44,707 bases of DNA, taken from Candidatus Poribacteria bacterium. Lineage in GTDB: Bacteria; Poribacteria; WGA-4E; UBA9662. The stretch lies in the NCBI GenBank assembly GCA_030748495.1, contig JASMLX010000048.1, positions 1-44,707 on the forward strand, read 5' to 3'. The notes beneath the pieces were generated by a model. That model was given only the letters and a program-made list of their open reading frames with translations. It did no database searches and was not told the DNA's origin. The translations under genes were made by a program, and so were the position numbers. Shown piece by piece: positions 28,323-36,968 of this stretch (positions are counted from its first letter, which is position 1; the number at the start of each line of letters is the position of its first letter).

Positions 28323-29117
28323 ATGAAACATTTGCTCATATATACGCTCTCGTTGCTGATGGGAATCACTTTTGCGGATGCCGCCAAAGATCTGGATAAA
28401 ACGATGATCTTGTATCTATCATTCGATGAATTGGACGGGAAGAAGGTAGAAGACCATTCAGTCCACGGCAATCACGGTGAAATCGCTGGCAAACCCAATC
28501 TAGTTGATGGGAAATTTGGTAAGGCCTTGCAATTGAACGGTAAAACTGACTGGATAACCGTACCGCATGACGACAGTCTCTGTGTAACCAAAGCGGTGAC
28601 AGTTATGGCCTGGATTAACGCAGAATCGCATAAAGGTGGTGGTACGGCGCGCTGGGCTGGAATTCTAGCCAAAAGTAATGGCCCGCGCTCCTACAGTTTC
28701 TACACTACAACCGATGGTGGCGGTGCCCTCCACTTTAGTTCGATGGGTGGTTCTCTATCAAATAAAACAGTGGGACTGAAAAAGTGGCAACATGTGGTGG
28801 CACAACACACTGGTAGTGAACCCGGCAAAGGCCAAAACAAAAATTCTCATATCTACTACGTCAACGGGGAACCAGCCGGCACATCACCTGGGAAAGGTGC
28901 CCTGCCGGGTAAGAACGATAAGCAAGACGTATTTGTAGGTAAGACCCACGAAGGTTCACGTGAATTTGTAGGTACTATCGACGAAGTTAGAATTTGGCAC
29001 CGTGTACTAAGTGCCAAAGAGGTCAAGGAACAGATGAATGCCAGCAAGCTCAAACTACTAGGGGTCGATCCACAACAAAAGCTGACTTCGACTTGGGGCT
29101 TGATTAAGCAAGAGTAA
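28323..29117 (+). CDS. secreted LamG domain protein, copy 2
   Basis: 264 aa. Signal peptide MKHLLIYTLSLLMGITFADA, then one LamG domain parallel to copy 1: MILYLSFDELDGKKVEDHSV, GKFGKALQLNGKTDWITVPH, VTVMAWINAESHKGGG, RSYSFYTTTDGGGALHFSSM, KWQHVVAQHTGSE, and GTIDEVRIWHRVLSAKEVKE. The pair are clearly tandem duplicates. Copy 2 has a longer loop after HVVAQHTG (EPGKGQNKN). Its own promoter must lie in the 70-bp spacer downstream of the terminator, or some transcription reads through. It is presumably an extracellular glycan-binding protein. Confidence 0.9.
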   Translation: MKHLLIYTLSLLMGITFADAAKDLDKTMILYLSFDELDGKKVEDHSVHGNHGEIAGKPNLVDGKFGKALQLNGKTDWITVPHDDSLCVTKAVTVMAWINAESHKGGGTARWAGILAKSNGPRSYSFYTTTDGGGALHFSSMGGSLSNKTVGLKKWQHVVAQHTGSEPGKGQNKNSHIYYVNGEPAGTSPGKGALPGKNDKQDVFVGKTHEGSREFVGTIDEVRIWHRVLSAKEVKEQMNASKLKLLGVDPQQKLTSTWGLIKQE

Positions 29118-29145
29118 TATCCCAAGACTCAGCTACTATGACTCA

Positions 29146-29178
29146 GGGCGGAAGATCGCAAAATATTCCGCCCTTTTT
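29146..29178 (+). terminator. intrinsic terminator after LamG copy 2
   Basis: GGGCGGAA (29146-29153) pairs with TTCCGCCC (29166-29173) across a 12-nt loop and is followed by five T. It marks the end of the LamG transcription unit. Confidence 0.88.
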
Positions 29179-29617
29179 GTTGCAGTAGGTTAGGTTTTTG
29201 AGTTGTAAAATCTACATCGTCAATCAGAAATCGGTTTGGTACTTTCCAGTCTATGAGTTGAGGCCTCAACTCTCTGAAGATGTTCAACGACAGATGTTGT
29301 TCCTGCCAGTTATGAGACAGAAGTTTTTACCTTTCATTGACGAAACCGTAACTCGAATACTCTTTAGAACTTTTGGAAACTATTGATTGATGAACAACAA
29401 CCTCTTTTGCGTTGGGTATGGGCTATCTATAGGTTCTGAAGGTTGGTGGCTAAGTAGGAAGTATTAACTGTTTTTGAAAGATAGATTCCAGCAATCCTGA
29501 ATCGGTAACATAGACTTCCGTCCATACCGCGGAACTGGGTACCAACCAGACTAATTCTGTAAACCTCTTTATCAGAGTCTCAAGTTGGTCTGTGTCTAAG
29601 ACATAGGAGACGTTTTT
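29179..29617. other. 439-bp region between convergent units
   Basis: It lies between the LamG gene (plus) and the NHL gene (minus). A 62-codon TTG-initiated frame at 29198-29386 (KIYIVNQKSVWYFPVYELRP...) has no ribosome-binding site and no recognised family. Nothing else is seen. Confidence 0.4.
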
Positions 29618-30586
29618 TCACGATGCTGAACCGACTTTAACCAGTTTACGGAAACTTCGCACCCCGGTTCTGGGTGGGTCGAATCTACACCCATAGGCAC
29701 TCCACGCGACCTCTCCTATATAGAGATCACCGTGCGAATCGACAGCAATACCATGCGGTGATGTAAACTGTCCGGGTTTCTCACCAGGCAGTACGTCACC
29801 TAGACGAGAAAGGCAATCCCCTTCCAGGTTATGGATACTTACGCAGGCCCCCAAATTCGGGTCGCCCTCATTCACATCAAGATGGGTCGGTAGTTGACCG
29901 ATATAGACAATGTCATTTTCGATGTGCAGTCCGCACGGCCGGTGAAGATTGTTCCATTGAGCAAGATAAGTGCCCTGACTGTCAAAAATTTGGATACGAT
30001 GATTCTCCCGGTCCGCGACGTAAACCTTGCCTGTACTATCAGTACATATGCTATGCGGAAAGTTGAAAGTTCCCACGTCTGTACCATAATCGCCCCAAGA
30101 GAAGAGATGCTGTCCATCAGGTGAATATTTATGTACCCTGGCGTTGCCGTACCCATCAGAGACATAAAGCTCAGCTGTTTCCGGCTCCACTGCCACCTTT
30201 GTCGGTCGGTTAAACGGCCGACCGCTCCGCCGGGGTGTTCCTTGATCACGCGTGCCGATACTCGTAATCAACTCCCCATCCAAGCTAAATTTGCCGATCC
30301 AATGGCCGTCATCATCGACGCAATAAAGAACCTCACCGTGTTCTTGATCCGAAGTGAGTGTCAGGCCGTGAGGACGAGTGAATAAGCCTTCTCCCCAAGA
30401 GGTGACGAAACTGCCATCCCGCTTCAAGACGACGATAGGGGGGCTGCCCCGATTGAAAACATAAACCCGATTCTGCGAGTCGACAACGACGTCAACTGCG
30501 TCTATAAAATGCCAATCGTTGGGCAATTGTGCCCAGTCAGCGATTTCTTCATAAGTATATGCGCCGCTGCCAAGTTTAACCGTCAT
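29618..30586 (-). CDS. NHL-repeat beta-propeller protein
   Basis: About 322 aa from ATG at 30586, which has GGGAGA 9 nt upstream; a TTG 8 codons further up has no such site. Six-bladed NHL/SMP-30-like propeller repeats are visible: VDSQNRVYVFNRG, GELITSIGTRDQGTP, VEPETAELYVSDGYGNARVH, STGKVYVADRENHRIQIFDS, and VDSHGDLYIGEVAWSA. No signal peptide, so likely cytosolic. It follows the ABM-domain gene by about 75 bp on the same strand and is probably co-transcribed. Related propellers include peptidyl-alpha-hydroxyglycine lyase and lactonases, but no catalytic site is assigned. Confidence 0.9.
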   Translation of the reverse strand: MTVKLGSGAYTYEEIADWAQLPNDWHFIDAVDVVVDSQNRVYVFNRGSPPIVVLKRDGSFVTSWGEGLFTRPHGLTLTSDQEHGEVLYCVDDDGHWIGKFSLDGELITSIGTRDQGTPRRSGRPFNRPTKVAVEPETAELYVSDGYGNARVHKYSPDGQHLFSWGDYGTDVGTFNFPHSICTDSTGKVYVADRENHRIQIFDSQGTYLAQWNNLHRPCGLHIENDIVYIGQLPTHLDVNEGDPNLGACVSIHNLEGDCLSRLGDVLPGEKPGQFTSPHGIAVDSHGDLYIGEVAWSAYGCRFDPPRTGVRSFRKLVKVGSAS

Positions 30587-30661
30587 TTCGATATTTCTCC
30601 CAAGATTCAAATCGTTAGGGCCAGTTGGATGCTTCGATCGAAACTACGGCAGTAACCACAG

Positions 30662-30979
30662 TCACTGCCACTCGTTATCCAGAGGCCAGATGTTATAACT
30701 GCCGGCGCCAGCACCTTTAGGCCCTTCATCAAACCAGTCTTTGACCGTATCCCGCCACTTGATAAAGTGGGGGGCTTCCAGATGGGCTTTGAAAGCGGCC
30801 TCATCCACGTAAACCTCGTAGAGCCAGATCCGATTAGCATCTGCACCATCTTGAATGACATCGAATCTCAGGCAACCCGGCTCATTGCTCACCGACCCTT
30901 TGGCATCTTCCAGCATAGCCTCAATGAATAACTTGCTGTATCCTTCTTTAATCTGGATTGGCGCAACTATAACGTACAT
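30662..30979 (-). CDS. antibiotic-biosynthesis-monooxygenase (ABM) domain protein
   Basis: 105 aa, one dimeric alpha+beta-barrel ABM domain of the YgiN/putative quinol monooxygenase kind: MYVIVAPIQIKEGYSKLFIE, NEPGCLRFDVIQD, IWLYEVYVDEAAFKAHLEAP, HFIKWRDTV. The Shine-Dalgarno AGGAGGAG is very strong. The last about 25 residues (GAGAGSYNIWPLDNEWQ) extend past the usual domain end. It sits upstream of the NHL gene in the same transcription unit. The substrate, perhaps a quinol or another small aromatic, is not determined by the sequence. Confidence 0.88.
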   Translation of the reverse strand: MYVIVAPIQIKEGYSKLFIEAMLEDAKGSVSNEPGCLRFDVIQDGADANRIWLYEVYVDEAAFKAHLEAPHFIKWRDTVKDWFDEGPKGAGAGSYNIWPLDNEWQ

Positions 30980-31716
30980 GCTTTCTCCTCCTCACTATAA
31001 AAACTCTCTCAAAAGATGTGAAAGGCATCCTAAATCTCTGCCAGGCTGTTGCCCGTTCTTTTTTGCTGATCCGCGGCTTTCCGCCCGGCCGACGGAGTAA
31101 TAGGGTAGCACAGATAAAAGGGGAATTCAATCGGGATCCGTTGAAAAACCGGGGCTATGACATTAGAAAATTAGGGGTTGATATCAGGGGGAATGGCTGG
31201 TTCTATACATTAATCGATTGGAAACATACAAACGACTAGCCATTATCACGATTAAAATTGCAGGTTTTATAGACCGCATAGCCATAAACTTAACCCTAGA
31301 TATGGCTCCGAGTCGCATCCATATCTAGGTGGTGTGGAAGTCTTCGGGACTGAATATGTTCCTGCCGGTGGTCAAACGGGTGTTAAACCAAACCTAAAGT
31401 TTCAAACTTGTTCTTGTCTTTCGCCAGGTGATGCCGAGTTGAATTATTGGTCTAACTCTGCTGCAATACTAGCCGATAAACAAAAGCAGCTATCGTTATT
31501 GCTGAAGGCCAACCATAGGTCACAGGAAAGGGAGACAGCAGAAAGGCAATCATATTGAAGGTCAGAACCGTATATTACGGTAGCGTTTAGCGCAGTCGGA
31601 CGAAAACCGTTACTTCGTAGACATTGATGTAGAAGGCGTCCAATTCTACCGTATGTACTGGTAAAGCGTTTTATTGCCCGTCTTTTTCACAGGTGAACTT
31701 CTATTGAACCAAAGGA
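30980..31716. other. 737-bp region without an intact gene
   Basis: It lies between the ABM gene start and the cytochrome gene end. Only short frames are seen. On the plus strand around 31590-31665, AQSDENRYFVDIDVEGVQFYRMYW is followed at once by a stop and looks like a protein relic of unknown family. The promoter for the ABM-NHL unit should be just right of 30980. Confidence 0.4.
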
Positions 31717-34485
31717 TCACTGCTCAGGTACAGGTACTGATGGTGTAGCCTGTGATCGGCCATAGCTAGAAGTGTGCACATGAACCGGCTGACGTTCCTG
31801 ATTGGCTTCTGAATCGGCTCGCCGGGCTAAGCCCGTGATCCGGTCCATAGATTCGTCTGTTTTAAAGCGACGATATAGCTTCTCTGCTCTGGTAGCTTCG
31901 ATTTTATTACCTGCCGCTCGGTAACACAACATCAGGTTATAATGAGCGTTTAGATTTTCTGGATCTACGGCTAAGGTTTTTTTGAGTTCTTTAATTGCCT
32001 GATTATATTTCCGTTGCAGATACAATAGGCGCCCGATTTCGTTTCGAACTATTTTATCTCTAGGAAATTGATTGGCCGCTTGCCGCAGATGATTCAAGGC
32101 TTCATCATATCGACCGTAAGGTTTCAAACTGAGAGCATAAAAATAGTGTACTTTGGCCCGATGTGGATTCTGTGGATCTAAAGTTTCCTGGATCTTCATT
32201 GCTTGATCCAGCATCTCCTGTGCCCCTTTGACATTACCCTCAGCAATTCGACAGCGAGCGATATTAATCCAACCATCCAAGTATTCAGGCTCGAGCTCTG
32301 TCACCTTTAAAAATGCAGATTCCGCCCCTTTCAGATCGCCCTGTAACAGCAACCCAATCCCATAGTCGTTCCATCGTTCTCGCATCCGGTTAGTGTTATC
32401 CAATTTTATAGGACTGGACTCACTCGCTGTGGCCTTAGATCCACTAGTGTGGTTCTTATCACCGACTGGAATAGTTACCAGGTCTTCTGCCATTGTGACA
32501 ATCGGTAAATTCGGGATCTGCTTTACCTTTCCTGCTACTTGGGAGGTGTCACCTGAGAAAATCCACTGCCCATCATCGTAGGATTTATCCAATTCGAAGT
32601 CTGTATCATCAGGATCACGAATACCGGCGTAAGCCCACTGAGTATGCCACCAGTTAAATTTTCGATGATTCAGCCTGGCCTGAAGTGTGATCTTGTCGCC
32701 GCAATTTTCCGGAATTTTTAGTCGAAAGTGAACTGTATCGGCGGCACCAGGTGGAATTGTGCGGTTGTAGACTACTGTTCGAGCCGCCCAGGCGTTTCGT
32801 TTATTGATCGGATTTCCGTGAGCATCAATCGGGTAGGATTTATAAAAGTGCGCGCTTGGATCTACAGGACCATTACCGTCTTTTGCCTCGATATACCCAC
32901 TCCAAAAAATCACCTCTCCACTCTCGTTGGTTGCTTTCAATTCTAGCCAGATATTAAAAGCATCGATTGTGCCAGCAGGGAAATGATGCCCCACGTTACG
33001 TGTTCGAACCACGACCTCTACCCGAACATCTTGACCCGGCTGAAGAATTGTTTCTTCAACTGGAATCACTCTATTCCCATCATTTACGGCGAAAATATCG
33101 ACAGTGACCTGATCATTTTGCAAAAAAGATTTAACTGTTTCTAACTGTTCTTGATGTCGGTTAACAAAAGGTAGTGCAGTATTGGCTGCTGGGAAGCGGT
33201 GGCTATGGATCTTTCCGTTGATATTAGCCGCATCTTGTGAATCTACAAGCGGCATATGGCAATCGGTGCATTTCATCGGTTTCTCAGGATAATAGAATGA
33301 TAATGCCCCCTGATGCGAAACCCCACTACTCTGCCACTGGTCATAGGTATTAAAACCTCGGAACCAACGGAAATTGTTGATGGGTTCATCCAAGTGAACT
33401 TTATGACAGGTCGAGCAAAACTCAGCTGTATTTTGGTAGTGGAAGGGCTTGAGAAAGCTCCGCCGATGTGGTTCAGGATCCAGGCGAATTAGATAATTGT
33501 GCAGTTGGCGCACAAACGGATTCTTACTAGCGGCGATCTCGTGTAATGGGGGATATTTAATAACGTAGCCACCATTGCCCACTGTGTCTTTGACTCGCTC
33601 AATGGAGTGGCAAGCAGTACAGGCTAATCCAGCCTGCGCTTCTGGAGTATGGATATTCTCACGAATTGGCCGGTCCATGGTCCCATTGAACAAAATTGCG
33701 GGGTCGTGACAACCACCGCAAAACTTAGAAGACTGGATACCATTGACATCCTGCATATAAACAATCGATTTTCGATACCATTGATTGTTGAAGGATGAAA
33801 AATGGTGAGCTGATTGATGCCATTGTTGGTAGGTATCGGGGTGACAACCACTAGCGGCACAGGTCTGTGAGGTAAGGAAAAAATTGGTTGGAATCAGTTG
33901 GCCCGTCGCCGTTTCAGATGAAGATGGAAAGAATGGGCTGTTAGAGCCACCACCTTCTTCATACATACTAGTTGGAACATCGTTGATTGGATTCTTGACT
34001 AGATAATCTGGATTGGGCAAATATTGACGAAATATTAGTACGCCAATTGGAAATATAATGGCTACAAATAGAATTATAGTAGAGGTTCGTCGCCAGAATT
34101 TCAGTTCTAAGATCAGATGGAAAATAACGGAAATACAGCTGACTGATGCGATAACGATATGAGTTGTTAACAGCCAACGATTAGGGCGAGTTCCACCGAC
34201 AAACATTAGCCAAATGCCGGTAACTACCGCCGGGGCCAAGAAGAGTTGACCGGCTTGCCAGACGCCAAACTCTAGCGTAACGTAAAATTTCCACCAACGA
34301 GGGAGGAGAATAGCAAGTGCAACAGTTAAGGCCAATCCTAACGTAATATGCAACAATACGTTGCCAATATAGAACATTGTTGGGCTTCCAAAACTGATCA
34401 GATAAGCACTGTTTAAGATCAGTAAAAAGAAGCCAATAATTAATACTTTTGTCCATCGGCTGGGGATAAGCTGAGATCTATTCAT
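31717..34485 (-). CDS. membrane-anchored multiheme cytochrome c with C-terminal TPRs
   Basis: 922 aa in three parts. Residues 1-155 contain four or five membrane helices (VLIIGFFLLILNSAYLI; WLLTTHIVIASVSCISVIFH; IILFVAIIFPIGVLIF), resembling a small cytochrome-b/PepSY-like membrane unit. Residues about 210-450 hold five c-type heme sites: CAASGCH (an unusual CX4CH), then CGGCH, CTACH, CSTCH and CTDCH, with isolated His residues for axial ligation. A beta-rich region follows. From about 700 come TPRs (GDLKGAESAFLKVTELEPEY, ALNHLRQAANQFPRD, AIKELKKTLAVDPENLNAHY). It is likely a periplasmic electron-transfer protein anchored in the inner membrane. It is last in a five-gene unit. Confidence 0.9.
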   Translation of the reverse strand: MNRSQLIPSRWTKVLIIGFFLLILNSAYLISFGSPTMFYIGNVLLHITLGLALTVALAILLPRWWKFYVTLEFGVWQAGQLFLAPAVVTGIWLMFVGGTRPNRWLLTTHIVIASVSCISVIFHLILELKFWRRTSTIILFVAIIFPIGVLIFRQYLPNPDYLVKNPINDVPTSMYEEGGGSNSPFFPSSSETATGQLIPTNFFLTSQTCAASGCHPDTYQQWHQSAHHFSSFNNQWYRKSIVYMQDVNGIQSSKFCGGCHDPAILFNGTMDRPIRENIHTPEAQAGLACTACHSIERVKDTVGNGGYVIKYPPLHEIAASKNPFVRQLHNYLIRLDPEPHRRSFLKPFHYQNTAEFCSTCHKVHLDEPINNFRWFRGFNTYDQWQSSGVSHQGALSFYYPEKPMKCTDCHMPLVDSQDAANINGKIHSHRFPAANTALPFVNRHQEQLETVKSFLQNDQVTVDIFAVNDGNRVIPVEETILQPGQDVRVEVVVRTRNVGHHFPAGTIDAFNIWLELKATNESGEVIFWSGYIEAKDGNGPVDPSAHFYKSYPIDAHGNPINKRNAWAARTVVYNRTIPPGAADTVHFRLKIPENCGDKITLQARLNHRKFNWWHTQWAYAGIRDPDDTDFELDKSYDDGQWIFSGDTSQVAGKVKQIPNLPIVTMAEDLVTIPVGDKNHTSGSKATASESSPIKLDNTNRMRERWNDYGIGLLLQGDLKGAESAFLKVTELEPEYLDGWINIARCRIAEGNVKGAQEMLDQAMKIQETLDPQNPHRAKVHYFYALSLKPYGRYDEALNHLRQAANQFPRDKIVRNEIGRLLYLQRKYNQAIKELKKTLAVDPENLNAHYNLMLCYRAAGNKIEATRAEKLYRRFKTDESMDRITGLARRADSEANQERQPVHVHTSSYGRSQATPSVPVPEQ

Positions 34486-34571
34486 ATCTGTTATCCGTCA
34501 ATTTTTTAGTTAAATCAATTTAGATGCTCACAACAGAGGAGGCTACTTTAGGTGGCGGAGCATCCCCGATC

Positions 34572-35774
34572 TCAATTTGCGATGCTATCTTTGACTGCAT
34601 TTGGAGAAACCAACCGAACCTCTCGTTGAGGAAATGGAATTTCAATATTTCTAGTTCTAAACTTTTGGTCGATCATAAAGTGAAGATCACTCAAAATGGG
34701 GTGCCGCTCCCTGGCATCATAGATCCAGACATAGAGAAGAAAATCCAGAGAGGAATCACCAAAGCGAATGAAGTGAATTTCAGGCGCCTTTACAAGCGGT
34801 GACAAGTGTGGTTCGGGTTGATTAATAGTTCTCGGATGCTCTTTGGCTACTTCGGTCAACGCGTTCTTTACTTGTGTTGTGTCTGAACCATAGGCAACAC
34901 CAACTTCAACTTTGATTCTAACCTGCTCGTCCCGGTGTGTCCAGTTTGTTATGGGCTCTGAGACCAATTGGGAGTTCGGAACAATAATATCGATATTATC
35001 GTTGGTTGTAATGTGGGTAGACCTTAGATTAATAGCGTTGACCATGCCAAATGTATCACCAACTGTGATGGTATCGCCAATCCGAACGGGGCGCTCAAAA
35101 ATCAGTATCAATCCGGAAATCAGGTTGGATGCGATATTTTGTAAGCCAAAACCGATTCCGATACTCAATCCACCAAGGATCGTCGTAAAGTTGGTCAGGC
35201 TAAGTCCAGCTGCGTTTAAAGCGATTAAGATTCCCAGTCCGAAAATACAGACATGGACAAAACGCAACAATAGAAATTCGGCGTTGCGAGGAAGGTCAAA
35301 AGGTGGCAATAGCTGATTTCTCAGAATTGTTCGTAAATACTTCGAACCAATCGAAGCCACTAACATAACTACTAAAGACCATAGAATCTTGACAAGACTC
35401 AGTTCGGTCTGACCGATCGGAATAGAAAAATATAGGATTTGTTTTACTAGGAGAGGAGCCGCGACGTCCAGAACACTCAGGCTCAGAATAAGACCAATAC
35501 CAACTATAGTGGCAGATGAACTCAATAAAATCAGGTGCAACATGCGCCCCTCGACATGGAATCGTGTCAAGATCCGCCGTCCTGAACGATGTAGCAAGCG
35601 GGTAATAAAGAGCACCCAAATAATCGCACTGACAAAAACCAGTAACTGGACCAGAGTTATGCTCATGCCTACAATTGGAGTCTGAAAGATGGTTAAGTCG
35701 AAGAATTTATCCATCTGGTTATTATTACATAGCAATTCCCCGACCGGGTCGATTCCTCCAAATTCCCCAATCAA
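34572..35774 (-). CDS. MscS-family mechanosensitive ion channel
   Basis: 400 aa. The start is TTG at 35774; an ATG 20 codons downstream (MDKFFDL) is an alternative, and neither has a strong ribosome-binding site. Several membrane helices (LVQLLVFVSAIIWVLFITRL; SATIVGIGLILSLSVL; ILWSLVVMLVASIGS) precede the MscS pore helix and signature: FTTILGGLSIGIGFGLQNIA, then GLILIFERPVRIGDTI. The cytoplasmic beta and alpha/beta domains follow (DIIVPNSQLVSEPITNW; VEVGVAYGSDT). It opens on membrane tension to release solutes during osmotic downshift. It lies 23 bp from the dehydrogenase gene upstream and 86 bp before the cytochrome gene. Confidence 0.93.
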   Translation of the reverse strand: MIGEFGGIDPVGELLCNNNQMDKFFDLTIFQTPIVGMSITLVQLLVFVSAIIWVLFITRLLHRSGRRILTRFHVEGRMLHLILLSSSATIVGIGLILSLSVLDVAAPLLVKQILYFSIPIGQTELSLVKILWSLVVMLVASIGSKYLRTILRNQLLPPFDLPRNAEFLLLRFVHVCIFGLGILIALNAAGLSLTNFTTILGGLSIGIGFGLQNIASNLISGLILIFERPVRIGDTITVGDTFGMVNAINLRSTHITTNDNIDIIVPNSQLVSEPITNWTHRDEQVRIKVEVGVAYGSDTTQVKNALTEVAKEHPRTINQPEPHLSPLVKAPEIHFIRFGDSSLDFLLYVWIYDARERHPILSDLHFMIDQKFRTRNIEIPFPQREVRLVSPNAVKDSIAN

Positions 35775-35797
35775 GTCGAGGATAACCTGCGGGATTA

Positions 35798-36928
35798 TTA
35801 ATCGGTTAAGTTAGGAGCTATCGCGATCCGAACGGCATTTTGTCGTTTAGCCTGAGCAAATGCTTGGTCGATTTCCAATAAGGGAAAAACTTCTCCTACT
35901 AAGGATGAGTACAAGTAACGATCCTGTGTTTGCTGAACAAAATCAATTACTTGTCCTAAAGATCTGGGATGATAGTTGTGGTTGCCTGAAACCGTGAGGC
36001 ATTTTCGCACTAATAGATCAGCAGAAAAGTTGACCATTGCTTGGGGATAAACATAACCTAACGATAGCAGTTGCCCTCCAAACCGCAACCAGTCTAATGC
36101 TGAAGTTAGCGCTGCCGGGTTACCGCAAGCCTCAACGACCAGATCAGCTCCGCAACTCTTGACCGTTTGATTGATCTGTCGATGGATTTGGTCGCTCCAG
36201 ACTAGGTTCTGTGTTGCCCCAAAATGGGTTGCTAATTCGGCACGTTGTGGATTGATGTCAATACCGATCAGGTTTCGCCAGCCTTGATGTCCAAGAATTG
36301 CGCAAGTATAGAGCCCCAGCATCCCGAGACCGATGACGATAGCAGTATCCCCAATGGGTTGATCTAGTTTTCGCAGCCCATCCATTACTGTAGCGGCAGC
36401 ACAATTTAGCGAGACAGCAGATTTATCGTCGAGTTCATCAGGTAGACGGAAAATGGCAGTTCCTGGACGGAGGTAAATGTAGTCGGCAAAACCACCATTC
36501 AAACATTCCAGGCCGTTTGCGGCCGATCTGGCATGACCATACTTAAATAACCGTTCGCATTTCTGTGGAAGATTGTAACCGGTACAAAAGTCGCACTGAT
36601 TGCAACTAGCGGCAATGCTCCATGTTACCCGATCGCCAACCTGTAGCGGATTGCCATGATAGTCGGTCGCTAACGGCTTGATAGAATCGGGTAGAAACTG
36701 CGCAATTCTACCAACAGCTTCGTGCCCCAAAATGCAGGGAGTTGGTGCTGAACGGCGACCAGAGACAGTATGTAGATCTGACCCACAGATGGCAGCCAGA
36801 TCTACCTTAACAAGAATACCTTCTACGTCAGGCGTTTTCTCGTTTGGATGGAGGGAGATGAGATGATGACAGGTCTCGAAAGGATGACCGACTCGACGGA
36901 ACCGGCTGACACAAACTTTGGTTGGCAA
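35798..36928 (-). CDS. zinc-dependent alcohol dehydrogenase (phosphonate-catabolism-associated type)
   Basis: 376 aa, start TTG at 36928. Medium-chain dehydrogenase/reductase. Catalytic zinc ligands are in ICGSDLHTVSGRR (Cys) and ILGHEAVGR (His-Glu). The structural-zinc cysteines are in CNQCDFCTGYNLPQKC. The Rossmann motif is VIGLGMLGLYTCAILG followed by IDINPQRAELATHFGA. The CGSDLHT.SGRR..P.P.ILGHE wording fits the TIGR03366 group proposed to act in phosphonate catabolism, but no phosphonate genes are near, so the substrate is open. It is third in the minus-strand operon (40 bp after the flavin oxidoreductase). Confidence 0.88.
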   Translation of the reverse strand: MPTKVCVSRFRRVGHPFETCHHLISLHPNEKTPDVEGILVKVDLAAICGSDLHTVSGRRSAPTPCILGHEAVGRIAQFLPDSIKPLATDYHGNPLQVGDRVTWSIAASCNQCDFCTGYNLPQKCERLFKYGHARSAANGLECLNGGFADYIYLRPGTAIFRLPDELDDKSAVSLNCAAATVMDGLRKLDQPIGDTAIVIGLGMLGLYTCAILGHQGWRNLIGIDINPQRAELATHFGATQNLVWSDQIHRQINQTVKSCGADLVVEACGNPAALTSALDWLRFGGQLLSLGYVYPQAMVNFSADLLVRKCLTVSGNHNYHPRSLGQVIDFVQQTQDRYLYSSLVGEVFPLLEIDQAFAQAKRQNAVRIAIAPNLTD

Positions 36929-36968
36929 GTGAAGAACTCGTCTCGTGCGAGACTACTCCTCAGAGTAA

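Noticed and set aside
29198..29386. 62-codon frame downstream of the LamG terminator
   Set aside because: TTG start without ribosome-binding site and no family resemblance.
36940..36953. GTCTCG-TG-CGAGAC perfect palindrome between the OYE and dehydrogenase genes
   Set aside because: A 6-bp stem with a 2-nt loop and no T-run; too small to call a terminator or operator.
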